From Leptolyngbya sp. FACHB-60 (GTDB taxonomy: Bacteria > Cyanobacteriota > Cyanobacteriia > Phormidesmidales > Phormidesmidaceae), in assembly GCF_014695775.1 (NCBI RefSeq), contig NZ_JACJOX010000049.1, positions 1 through 64,000 on the forward strand: DNA of 64,000 nt, given 5' to 3'. The notes beneath the pieces are model-generated. The model saw nothing but the letters and a program-made list of their open reading frames with translations. It was not told the origin of the DNA and did no database searches. This document shows, piece by piece, positions 1-7,798 of the stretch (positions within the stretch are counted from its first letter, which is position 1; every line of letters begins with the position of its first letter). A program made the translations under genes and the position numbers.

Positions 1-108
1 GGCGCTGTGGTCCCACTCTGACCCATCCCGAACTCAGTCGTGAAACGCAGCTGCGGCGAAGATAGTGAGGGGGTTGCCCCTTGTCAAAATAGCTCGATGC
101 CAGGTCTC
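1..108 (+). rRNA. rrf: 5S ribosomal RNA, 5' end cut by window
   Basis: The first ~108 bases match the cyanobacterial 5S rRNA pattern: the CCCGAACTCAG loop, the GAAACGCAGCTGCGG stretch, the GGGGGTTGCCCC stem and the closing GATGCCAGGTCT. The first bases of the gene lie outside the window. It should be the last gene of an rRNA operon running into the window from the left. The exact 3' end (about 107-108) is estimated from where family similarity stops. Confidence 0.93.
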
Positions 109-115
109 TACTTAA

Positions 116-154
116 GCCCTCAGCACTACTCTTAGGAGTAACGCTGGGGGTTTT
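116..154 (+). terminator. Terminator of the rRNA operon
   Basis: CCCTCAGC pairs with GCTGGGGG (one G-T pair). Inside it TACTC pairs with GAGTA around the loop TTAG. TTTT follows directly. It starts about 8 bases after the 5S 3' end, as expected for an intrinsic terminator closing an rRNA operon. Confidence 0.8.
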
Positions 155-194
155 GTATTGAGGGTATGTTGGGTAAGTTGAGTGTTATAAGTTA

Positions 195-698
195 ATGCGT
201 GAGATTTTCTCCTTTGTTGTTGATCTGTCAGACTCTAGGGCAACTCATGATCTCGGTTATAAGCTAGGACAAAGTTGTCCTAGCGGAACAATATTGCTAC
301 TCTTTGGAGATTTAGGCAGCGGAAAGACAACATTGGTACAAGGGCTGGGGGCTGGTCTTGGAATTATTGAGCCGATTAGTAGTCCCACATTTACCCTGAT
401 CAACGAGTACTTGGAGGGGCGTGTTCCTCTTTACCATGTAGACCTATACCGGCTGGAAATGAGTCAAGTAGATTCGTTGGAACTGGAGGAGAGTTATTGT
501 GGGGGGGAAGCGCTTCCTGGTGTACTAGCGGTTGAGTGGGCAGAGCGTATGGGTAAACGTCCTCAGTCGGCTATATCCCTTAGGCTTGAGCATGTTTCTA
601 CAGGTGGACGGCAAGCTACGCTGATGGCTTGTGGGGATGCCCAGGTGGCTCTATTAAAAAAGGTGATTGGTGATGGCTTACTGGTTGATGAAGTCTGA
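195..698 (+). CDS. tsaE: tRNA threonylcarbamoyladenosine biosynthesis ATPase TsaE
   Basis: 167 aa, the usual TsaE length. The Walker A loop GDLGSGKTT is at residues 38-46, followed by the family motifs SPTFTL and HVDLYRL and an AVEWAER-type strand. TsaE is the ATPase that works with TsaB and TsaD to place threonylcarbamoyl on A37 of ANN-decoding tRNAs in the cytoplasm. The ATG at 195 follows the 5S terminator by about 40 bases, so the gene needs its own promoter. The end overlaps the start of the EVE-domain gene by 26 bases, implying co-transcription. Assignment is firm. Confidence 0.93.
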   Translation: MREIFSFVVDLSDSRATHDLGYKLGQSCPSGTILLLFGDLGSGKTTLVQGLGAGLGIIEPISSPTFTLINEYLEGRVPLYHVDLYRLEMSQVDSLELEESYCGGEALPGVLAVEWAERMGKRPQSAISLRLEHVSTGGRQATLMACGDAQVALLKKVIGDGLLVDEV

Positions 699-1131
699 AC
701 CCAATGTTTATAGCATTGAAGATTTGGAGCGCGACGGCGCCGAGATTTGGGATGGGGTGCGAAACTATCAGGCTCGTAATTTTCTTGCCAGTATGGCTTT
801 AGGCGATAGGGCTTTTTTCTATCATTCAAACACCAAGCCACCAGGAATCGTAGGCTTGATGGAAGTTGTGGAAATTAATGTAGTTGATCCTACCCAGTTT
901 GATCTGGCAAGCAAGTATCATGATCCAAAATCGTCTAAAGAGAAACCACGCTGGCATACTGTGACGGTAGGTCATTTGGAAACGTTCAAAACTGCTATTT
1001 CCTTGGAGGAACTTCGGAAGATGTTTTCTCCTGAAGAACTGTGGGTGGTACGGCCAGGGAATCGTTTGTCTGTGATGTCAGTCGATGATACGGTGGCTGA
1101 AAAGTTATTATGTAAACTTCGATCTGCTTAG
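673..1131 (+). CDS. EVE domain-containing protein
   Basis: 152 aa from the ATG at 673; in-frame TTG (667) and GTG (670) lie just upstream, but MAYWLMKSEPNVY is the normal family start. The protein is almost entirely one EVE domain (PUA/YTH-like fold): the opening YWLMKSEP, IWDGVRNYQARN, FFYHSN and PGIVGL are all family hallmarks. EVE domains are thought to bind modified bases in RNA or DNA; the substrate is not known. It overlaps tsaE by 26 bases, so the two are probably translated together, which is suggestive because TsaE acts in tRNA modification. No catalytic motif is visible. Confidence 0.88.
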   Translation: MAYWLMKSEPNVYSIEDLERDGAEIWDGVRNYQARNFLASMALGDRAFFYHSNTKPPGIVGLMEVVEINVVDPTQFDLASKYHDPKSSKEKPRWHTVTVGHLETFKTAISLEELRKMFSPEELWVVRPGNRLSVMSVDDTVAEKLLCKLRSA

Positions 1132-1184
1132 TTGTCTAAGCCGCTTATGCAGAAATAATTGCACTTTACTTAAAATTTTTCACT

Positions 1185-1616
1185 ATGCATCTTCCTGAAG
1201 ATTTAGAATCGCCTGTGCAGATTAACATCGTGCCGATGATTGATGTGGTTTTTGCGGTGTTGGCGTTCTTTATCCTCTCTAGTTTGTTTTTGAGCCGCAA
1301 CGAGGGGTTGCCGGTGGTACTGCCGGGGGCAGAAACGGCGGAAACTCAAGACCAACGTCAAGTCGTGGTGTCTGTAAACGCGGCTGGTGAACTGTTTGTG
1401 GGCGATCGCATGGTAGCAAACGACCAGCTTTTGGAGGCTATTCAAACATTAGGTACGCTAACAGATGGCGGCCTTGTGGTGATTCGAGCAGACCAGTCAG
1501 TCAGTCATGGGCAGGTAGTGGCGGTAATGGATCAGCTACGGACTTTGCCTGGTGTACAGCTAGCGATCGCAACTGAAGGCAACCAGGCTCAGGAAGCTGA
1601 AGCGTCACAGCAATAG
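1185..1616 (+). CDS. ExbD/TolR family biopolymer transport protein
   Basis: 143 aa. A short cytoplasmic N-terminus leads into INIVPMIDVVFAVLAFFILSS, the single ExbD/TolR membrane helix with its proton-path aspartate (PMIDV). A periplasmic domain of about 100 residues follows, with the typical VVIRADQSVSHGQVVAVMDQL segment. ExbD works with ExbB as an inner-membrane motor powering TonB-type uptake or Tol envelope functions. No exbB or tonB gene lies in the window, so the partner must be encoded elsewhere. It begins 53 bases after the EVE gene and may share its transcript. Confidence 0.88.
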   Translation: MHLPEDLESPVQINIVPMIDVVFAVLAFFILSSLFLSRNEGLPVVLPGAETAETQDQRQVVVSVNAAGELFVGDRMVANDQLLEAIQTLGTLTDGGLVVIRADQSVSHGQVVAVMDQLRTLPGVQLAIATEGNQAQEAEASQQ

Positions 1617-1731
1617 TTGACCCTTTTAGCGCTGGATTACAAAACAACTAGATTCAATAATTTGTGGATCGTGGTCAGCACTAGGCCTAAAATGTAGCTG
1701 AAGCTGAAGAAATGGATTTCGGGCTCTGAAA

Positions 1732-2016
1732 ATGGTGCTACAACTTATGGCTCTGCCAGTGTGGTTGGTATCGCTAGTGCAGCTAGTGCTAGTTCCCTTC
1801 TGCTTTGTTGTGGCTTGGGCAATAGTAGGTCTCACCCTCTGGAATCTGGTGTTAACTGTGCGAGATGGGGTAAACCGGGCGACAGTAATGCATAAAATTC
1901 CTTGTGCAGAGTGCCGCTACTTTACCAACGATCATCGCCTGAAGTGCCCTATCCATCCCAAAATTGCTCTGTCAGAATCTGCTATTGACTGCACTGACTT
2001 TGAGGCTTCAGAGTGA
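1732..2016 (+). CDS. Small membrane-anchored protein with cysteine-rich tail, function unknown
   Basis: 94 aa. Residues ~3-45 are strongly hydrophobic and would form one or two membrane helices. The soluble tail carries IPCAECRYF, LKCPIHP and IDCTDF, giving four cysteines and two histidines that could bind a metal. This looks like a conserved cyanobacterial small protein, but I cannot name a family with certainty. The gap to the ExbD gene is 115 bases. No enzyme motif is seen. Confidence 0.6.
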   Translation: MVLQLMALPVWLVSLVQLVLVPFCFVVAWAIVGLTLWNLVLTVRDGVNRATVMHKIPCAECRYFTNDHRLKCPIHPKIALSESAIDCTDFEASE

Positions 2017-2035
2017 GGTAGAACCCATGAAGGCT

Positions 2036-2080
2036 AATAAAAAAGCCAGCCCTATCGGCGAGTAACCGAGTTTAGGGCTG
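2036..2080 (-). terminator. Intrinsic terminator for the membrane GTPase gene
   Basis: CAGCCCT (2047-2053) pairs with AGGGCTG (2074-2080). Read on the minus strand, the hairpin is followed by a run of six T (GGCTTTTTTATTA). It lies about 100 bases beyond the stop of the minus-strand GTPase gene and also separates it from the convergent plus-strand gene. Confidence 0.7.
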
Positions 2081-2182
2081 ACGAGGGTGAATAGATATGG
2101 CTGCCCTGTAGTATGCCCGGCAGGTTATCTGTTCTCTGGTTAATCGGCTCGTCAAAACATAATTTTTAGATTTTCTTCAAAA

Positions 2183-3676
2183 TTACCTTTGGGCTGTTGG
2201 CACGATGCGGGCAATCGCCTCTTTGATAAACGCTTTCATGACAGCATCACGCTGGTTGAGGCGAAACTGTTGCTCGACAACTGCACCCATGCCGTTGTCG
2301 CCCCAGCTTTGATTGTGGCGAAAGTACTCTATAAAGCTTTTGCCGGCAATGCGGGTCAGGTAGGCACCGCTGGCACCTTTAAGCGCTCGCCCGGCAACTA
2401 CAGTGGCTAAATTGGTTTGCAATCCCAGGGCCAATAGGTCTACAGTCCCCTTGACTAGCCCTAGTCCGGTGAGTGTTTTAGCTACTGACAGGGCCAGAGC
2501 TTTGCCTTCCTCCAGGCTGACCTCGCAGCTGTAGACTTGGCTGAGTTCAACGACCATTTGGGCATTGATGGCGGCTGTAGCTAAAAAGTCAAGGCCGGGC
2601 AGGGGGGTAATAGCGATCGCCCCCGCCCCAATCCATTGGTAGCGGTCGACAATGGCCTCGGCCTGGATCTGTCGTTGGTCATTGATCATCTGCCGAGCTG
2701 TCTCTCCGAGCTGTTGGGTCTGTAGCAACAGGTTATCGGCAATCAGGGTCTCGCCTTCTTGACGGAGTAGGTCAGCGAGGCGTGTTTGTAGGGGTAAGAG
2801 GTTAGGCTGCATTTGGAGCCAACCCCCGCTGACTTGGGGTAAAGGTTGGGGTAAGGCTGCTACGGCAATGACATCATTGGAGCTAAGGGGTGGCACAACA
2901 CGCGATCGCAGACGATCTAGCAGTGCTTCTAAGTCGGCTTCAACGTAGCGATCGGCTTTGTTGAGCACTACCAATACCCGCTTGCCTATATCTATCAGCG
3001 TTTTCAAGACGGTATATTCTGCTTGCCGCAGGTCGTCGTCAAGAACAAATATAACCAGATCGGCTTCGGCCGCAGTTTTGCGAGCTTCTGCTTCCCGCTC
3101 TGTGCCAGCGATGCCGACTTCTGCGATACCGGGTGTATCGATAATTTGAATGTTTCTAAAACTGTTGGGTATAGTCCAAGCATAGGCGTGCTGAACCTGT
3201 GTTGTGCCCATGGCCGCGCCTACTTCACCGACGGACTGCCCTAAAAGCCCGTTGATCAGCGCTGTTTTTCCCGCTGACCCCACGCCAAATACGGCAATGG
3301 TTAGGGGCCGGGTGTTTAGATGTGACTGTAGATTCAACGCTTTTTGCTGTAGTGCCTGGCGGGCTACATGGTCTTGAATTTGTTCAACCTGGCGCTGCAC
3401 TGCAAGTAGGTTGACCGTTGCTGCCTCTTCAGCATGACGAGGCGCTTGAAGATGACGGCGGCGGCGAGGACGTAAAAAAGGCCACAGTCGGTAGATAACA
3501 GTTCCTAGCGACGCCAGGCCAAGAACTATAACTAGGCCCGGAGTTGCCTGAGCCAGTAGGGGTGATACCAGGGCTAACAAGGTGTAGAGGCGCAGCAACG
3601 AGTCGGCGAGCAACAGCAACGCGCCTAAGCCAACCAGTAGCCCCAGCGGAAAAAGTACCCATTGCCACCGTCCCAT
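2183..3676 (-). CDS. Membrane-anchored Era-like GTPase with DUF697-type C-terminus
   Basis: 497 aa from the ATG at 3676, which has AGGATAG a few bases upstream; the in-frame TTG at 3691 is less likely. Two hydrophobic helices (about residues 8-25 and 40-60) precede a basic stretch. The G domain has a P-loop GVGSAGKT at 131-138, DTPG at 180-183 and NKAD at 239-242. The last ~150 residues, with PLPGLDFLATAAINAQM and LGLVKGT, match the DUF697 region seen in YcjF-like and plastid/cyanobacterial GTPases. It probably acts at the cytoplasmic or thylakoid membrane; the process is unknown. It is monocistronic with its own terminator. Confidence 0.85.
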   Translation of the reverse strand: MGRWQWVLFPLGLLVGLGALLLLADSLLRLYTLLALVSPLLAQATPGLVIVLGLASLGTVIYRLWPFLRPRRRRHLQAPRHAEEAATVNLLAVQRQVEQIQDHVARQALQQKALNLQSHLNTRPLTIAVFGVGSAGKTALINGLLGQSVGEVGAAMGTTQVQHAYAWTIPNSFRNIQIIDTPGIAEVGIAGTEREAEARKTAAEADLVIFVLDDDLRQAEYTVLKTLIDIGKRVLVVLNKADRYVEADLEALLDRLRSRVVPPLSSNDVIAVAALPQPLPQVSGGWLQMQPNLLPLQTRLADLLRQEGETLIADNLLLQTQQLGETARQMINDQRQIQAEAIVDRYQWIGAGAIAITPLPGLDFLATAAINAQMVVELSQVYSCEVSLEEGKALALSVAKTLTGLGLVKGTVDLLALGLQTNLATVVAGRALKGASGAYLTRIAGKSFIEYFRHNQSWGDNGMGAVVEQQFRLNQRDAVMKAFIKEAIARIVPTAQR

Positions 3677-3831
3677 AGCTATCCTGTTCAACCAATGGCA
3701 GTGGATGAAGAATAGCGTAAAACCACAGTTTAAAGCCTCCTATGATAAGGACTTTAACGGCCTTACCATGCAGTCACCACCACTGTGCACAGAGCAACGT
3801 CAACCTGTGCTTGAGGCTTGGAAATATTGCT

Positions 3832-4134
3832 CTAGAGCGGGTTATGGGAGAACCGATTGCTACGGTTGGGGCGATCGCCACCATCGTTGTCGGTGCGAGG
3901 ACGGGCCTTATTGACGCGCAGCTCACGACCCAGCCACTCGGCCCCATCTAGCTCGGAGATCGCCTGGTCTTCTTTGGCCTCGTCTGCCATGTCGACAAAT
4001 GCAAAGCCGCGCTTTCGACCGGTTTCGCGATCGATAGGGAGACTAATGCGGGTGACCTCACCGTATTCGGCGAAAATACTTTTGATGTCGTCCTCAGAAG
4101 CCTGAAAGGACAAGTTCCCAATGTAGATAGTCAC
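3832..4134 (-). CDS. Single-RRM RNA-binding protein (Rbp family)
   Basis: 100 aa from a GTG at 4134, giving the family start V/M-TIYIGNLSF; GGAG lies about 9 bases upstream. The RRM occupies residues 1-80: RNP-2 is IYIGNL and RNP-1 is RKRGFAFVDM. A short polar tail rich in Arg, Asn and Asp follows, in place of the glycine-rich tail of some homologues. Cyanobacterial Rbp proteins bind RNA in the cytoplasm, and several are cold-induced or help localise photosystem mRNAs. The preceding 340 bases are non-coding and could form a long leader. A second RRM gene is at 40511-40957. Confidence 0.9.
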   Translation of the reverse strand: MTIYIGNLSFQASEDDIKSIFAEYGEVTRISLPIDRETGRKRGFAFVDMADEAKEDQAISELDGAEWLGRELRVNKARPRTDNDGGDRPNRSNRFSHNPL

Positions 4135-4475
4135 GAGTCTCTCCGAACCAAAATGCCAAGGTGGTAGGTATTGCACCAGTAGGCTAGGAAGCCAGACGCT
4201 TTATCCTTGGGCCTTAAGGCGCAATATTTTCTGCCATGATAGCCGATCAGTTGGTATAGAGCAGTAGCCCACCTCACACCTAGGTGGTTTCTTACAACTC
4301 GCCCCTAGAACAGTTCTTACTGCTCTAGGGGCGAGTGCCACTAGTCTTACCGGATGTCGCTGTATTATGGCCTGTGCCTGGTTTGGAGCGTTAGTGAGGA
4401 CGCTGACTAAGAGTCAAAGTCAATCCTATCGGGCAAGACTGAATAGCGCTGGAGCACACAGGGCTTGGCAAAGCT
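4135..4475. other. Intergenic region with a strong hairpin
   Basis: There is no plausible gene in these 341 bases between two minus-strand genes. The clear feature is a hairpin at 4297-4336: ACTCGCCCCTAGA pairs perfectly with TCTAGGGGCGAGT, and ACAG/CTG continues inside. No T-run follows on either strand. It may end glycosyltransferase transcripts or form part of the leader of the downstream RRM gene. Confidence 0.5.
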
Positions 4476-5264
4476 TTAACTAACCTGCTGATCGCTAGGC
4501 ACTAAGCTATGTCGAACAAAGTCTGCTGTTTCTAAGCAGAAATTCTTGGTTCCTCGAACAACATGTAACGCTGGTGACACTCCAGGGATGCGGTCTAATC
4601 TACCTGGGTTGAGGTTGCTGACACTGCTTAAGGGCCAACCCAAGTTTGGCGCAGCCGCCAGGGTAATTAAGTCTGGGTGACGGTAGCGAATCTCGTTCAT
4701 GTACCCATCAAAATACATAGGGCCATAGTCGGGGTGATTCATCGGGCGATCGAAGGATGCCTCCATAAATTCTACGAGTTTGGGAATGGCGCGGCCTTGG
4801 CAGGTCCAAAAATGGGTTTCGCGAATGTTTTGTCGAACTTTAACTTTGGAAAAAAAGCGATCGGGCGTAGGGGTGAGGGTTGTCTTTTTGCCGTGAGCCA
4901 TATCGTTGGAATAGGGCTGACAGCCAAAGTAGGCAAAATCCCAGCTGCGCTCGGTGAGTTCGTCTAAGATAGCTGACTCTTGTCGGATCAAGCGTTGACT
5001 AAGCACGCAGTCTTCTTGAAACAGTAGGAGCCGTTCAACATTGTCATCAGCAGCTTGACGAAGCAGTTCGTAGTTGCTCATGACGCAGCCCCTCACACTG
5101 GCCTTAGGAAACTGCCCCGCGTCATCGAACCTTAAGCCCTGGAACCACTGCACTTTGTCTTCTATGCCCAGTCGTTTGACCTGGCGCTGAATGCTTCTAA
5201 ACCGTCGCTTTCGCTCCGGCAGATAAACGATCGCAATGCGGTCAAAATAATCAGTGAACTTCAT
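4476..5264 (-). CDS. Glycosyltransferase family 25-like protein
   Basis: 262 aa. It opens with a GT25-like strand (DRIAIVYLPERKRRF) in which an N-terminal hydrophobic strand is followed by basic residues. GCVMSNYELLRQAADD resembles the GT25 G-C-xx-SH region, with N in place of H. LLLFQEDC matches the acidic ExDC site expected to bind the metal-sugar nucleotide. Family members add galactose or similar sugars to lipopolysaccharide or proteins. No neighbouring polysaccharide genes are present, so the acceptor is unknown. No signal peptide or membrane helix is seen. Family assignment is by motif and is moderately sure. Confidence 0.65.
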   Translation of the reverse strand: MKFTDYFDRIAIVYLPERKRRFRSIQRQVKRLGIEDKVQWFQGLRFDDAGQFPKASVRGCVMSNYELLRQAADDNVERLLLFQEDCVLSQRLIRQESAILDELTERSWDFAYFGCQPYSNDMAHGKKTTLTPTPDRFFSKVKVRQNIRETHFWTCQGRAIPKLVEFMEASFDRPMNHPDYGPMYFDGYMNEIRYRHPDLITLAAAPNLGWPLSSVSNLNPGRLDRIPGVSPALHVVRGTKNFCLETADFVRHSLVPSDQQVS

Positions 5265-6098
5265 GGACTTATTCTAATGAGACAACACAAATAAACGGCG
5301 ATGGCACCCCAGGGTATTCATCTAGCTTTTATCAAAAGTAAGAACGGGTCTAGGGCGGTGTGCTCATTTCTAAAACCATGAGTGCATGCATCAAGTAGGA
5401 ACATCCTACTTAAAGTGATACTACAGTCGTAATAAATAGATAGACACCTACCTTTGGGTTGAGATAATAGGTTCCGCAAAACAACCTTGTTGGCTGGCTT
5501 GAGTCGTTTTTTGCAATCATAAAATTGGCTTAGTGAAATACTAAACTTCAACTGCTTATGATGAGCTCTGAACACCCAAACAAGGTACTCAGTACTTAGA
5601 GAAAGATAAGAACTTGGGGAATAATATAGAGACTTAGAAAAAGTAAATCACTTAGCATGGCGACGCCTCAGGACGCGCGACTTGCTAGGAAATAGATTGC
5701 AGATAAAATGCATCTGAAAAAGACGTAAGCAGTGCTGATGTGATCGCTTGATCACAATGGCGAATTCAGAGGCTAGTAAGCTTGCATTGAGGCATACCCA
5801 ATTTTTGTGTCTTAGCACAAAAACATGGTTAATTGAGTATTGTTAGGCACGAAAATTGTTGCTATGTCCAGTGATTTCAGCGGTTTCAGGTTGAGTCACT
5901 GGCTTTGTGAAATGCGTGCGTGTGCTTGAGGTTGAGACGGGCTTGAAGATAGGTTGTTCCCGTTGGGTGACGCCTGTAGGCAATAGATCAACTGGCACGA
6001 AAACGACTGAATCCCCAGACCGCAATTTGAGGATAGGCGTCTCAAATGCGGTTTGGGGATTCAGCTAATGCGCCAAAGCTGCCGTATGCTGCCCCTGG
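5265..6098. other. 834-base AT-rich intergenic region
   Basis: No convincing gene is seen; short open frames at 5318-5575 and 5843-6025 lack good starts. The sequence is more AT-rich than its neighbours. It contains a perfect 7-bp hairpin (AAGTAGG, loop AACAT, CCTACTT at 5393-5411) and, next to pepA, the long palindrome listed separately at 6007-6064. The part near 5265 should hold the promoter of the minus-strand glycosyltransferase gene. Confidence 0.5.
6007..6064. repeat. Long imperfect palindrome downstream of pepA
   Basis: Two arms of about 24 bases, CTGAATCCCCAGACCGCA... and ...TGCGGTTTGGGGATTCAG, pair with only a few mismatches around the 9-base loop GATAGGCGT. The element sits 35 bases beyond the pepA stop. 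No T-run follows on the minus strand (TCGTTTTCG is the closest), so it is not a textbook terminator. It could protect the 3' end of the pepA mRNA or be a copy of a dispersed palindromic repeat. Confidence 0.7.
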
Positions 6099-7592
6099 TT
6101 AGGCCGCTTGTCTGAGTACCCAGTGCACCAGAGTGCGAACCCCAAAGCCTGTGCCGCCAGGGTTGTTGTAGCCGCTTTCTTTCTCAGTCCAGACGGGGCC
6201 GGCTACGTCGAGGTGAACCCAAGGCGTGGAGGTGACAAACTGCTTAAGGAAGAGAGCGGCTGTGATCGATCCGCCGGGGCGGGGGCCGGTGTTTTTCATG
6301 TCGGCCACGATGGACTTAAGTCCGTCGAAGTATTTTTCTTCCATGGGCAGACGCCAGAACTTTTCGCCAGCGGCTTCGGCGGCAGCGGCGATCGCCCCCG
6401 CTAGCTCGTCATTTTCGCTAAACAGTCCGCCAATATCGTCGCCTAGGGCAATGATGCAGGCTCCGGTGAGGGTGGCCAAGTCAACGATCGCATCGACGCC
6501 CAGCTTTTCGGCAAACACCAGGGCATCGGCCAGGGTAAGGCGGCCTTCAGCGTCGGTGTTGTTGACTTCAATAGTTTTGCCGTTAGAGGCGGTGAGAATG
6601 TCGCCGGGGCGCATCGCTCGACCACTGATCATATTTTCGGCGGCGGCGCTGATGAAGTGGACTTCGGTGTTGGGCTTGAGCTGAGCGATCGCCTTGGCTG
6701 CCCCGAGCATAGCGGCAGCGCCGCCCATGTCAACTTTCATCATTTCGATGCCGCTGCCCGCACCCTTGATATTGAGACCGCCAGAGTCAAAGGTGAGGCC
6801 CTTGCCGACAATAGCCAGCTTGCGAGTCGGTGTACCGGCAGGTTTGTAGGTGAGGTGAATAAACTTGGCCGGTAGGTCGGAGGCCCTGGCTACCCCCAGA
6901 TAGGCACCCATGCCCAGCGCTTCGCAGTCGGCTTGCTCTAGAATCTCTAGCTCTAGGCCATGGGCTGTGGCAATATCTTGGGCGGCTTGGGCTAAGGCTT
7001 CTGGGGTAACCACGTTAGCCGGAGCTGACACCAGTTCGCGGGCCAAAATAACGCCGTCACAAATCGCTTGAGCGGTTTGAAGACTACTTTCTTGCCCAGC
7101 TAAATCGAGCAGGTGAACCTGTTCAACAGGGGCTTTGCCGTTCTTTTTGCCGTTTTTATCCTCCGACTTGAAGCGGTTGTCTTGGTGCAGGGCTAGGCTG
7201 ACGCCTTCGGCCAGGGCCTGGGCGGTGAGGGCCGGATCGTTCTGCACCATGGGCATGCTCAGGCCGAGGGAGACCGATTTTTCTTTTTTGGCGAGGCGGG
7301 CGGCGGCGGCGGCGGCGCGGCGCAACGTCTCGGCAGTCATAGCGTTGCTAGCCCCTAGACCAACTAGCCCTAGCTTGCGAAAACTGCCCCCACTGCCGAC
7401 TCGGGTGATGGCCGTAGCGCCGTCTTTGCCGGTGAATTCGACGTCGTCGATGAGGTCTTGCAGTAGACCAGAGACGCGGCTGTTGAGTTTGGCCAGGGTG
7501 TCGGTTAGGGGCAGGGCGTCTTCGCTGAGGCCAATGATGAGGGCGTCGCCAGACCAGTCTAGAACGGGGGTGTTAGAGGCGTGAAATTTCAT
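6099..7592 (-). CDS. pepA: Leucyl aminopeptidase (M17)
   Basis: 497 aa, normal length for bacterial M17 enzymes. The C-terminal catalytic domain has the signature NTDAEGRL, the metal and active-site segment VGKGLTFDSGG, and MKVDMGGAAA. The N-terminal ~170 residues form the regulatory domain. The enzyme uses two metal ions to release N-terminal residues from peptides in the cytoplasm and usually forms a hexamer. The ATG at 7592 has AAGG upstream. The gene is divergent from the lytic transglycosylase gene, with about 200 bases between them. Confidence 0.96.
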   Translation of the reverse strand: MKFHASNTPVLDWSGDALIIGLSEDALPLTDTLAKLNSRVSGLLQDLIDDVEFTGKDGATAITRVGSGGSFRKLGLVGLGASNAMTAETLRRAAAAAARLAKKEKSVSLGLSMPMVQNDPALTAQALAEGVSLALHQDNRFKSEDKNGKKNGKAPVEQVHLLDLAGQESSLQTAQAICDGVILARELVSAPANVVTPEALAQAAQDIATAHGLELEILEQADCEALGMGAYLGVARASDLPAKFIHLTYKPAGTPTRKLAIVGKGLTFDSGGLNIKGAGSGIEMMKVDMGGAAAMLGAAKAIAQLKPNTEVHFISAAAENMISGRAMRPGDILTASNGKTIEVNNTDAEGRLTLADALVFAEKLGVDAIVDLATLTGACIIALGDDIGGLFSENDELAGAIAAAAEAAGEKFWRLPMEEKYFDGLKSIVADMKNTGPRPGGSITAALFLKQFVTSTPWVHLDVAGPVWTEKESGYNNPGGTGFGVRTLVHWVLRQAA

Positions 7593-7798
7593 TCAACCTT
7601 GGGGCTAGTATGCTCTGTTTACTATAAACCTTAGGCCGCCTCTGGCGGGGACGGGGTGAGTGAAGTCATCAATCCTGGATTGGCTAGGTAAGATATAACG
7701 GCATGGGTCAGCCAGGGAGAGATTTTACTTCGGCTTTCCCGCTGCGCCACGGGCTAATTTTTCGACTACAACCCTTATCTAGAGTGCATGGGTGTGCC

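Noticed and set aside
5318..5575. 85-aa minus-strand frame
   Set aside because: AT-rich, no ribosome-binding site, no recognisable pattern.
5843..6025. 60-aa minus-strand frame next to the palindrome
   Set aside because: Protein-like composition but only a TTG start inside the palindrome, no ribosome-binding site and no recognised family; kept only as a possible remnant.
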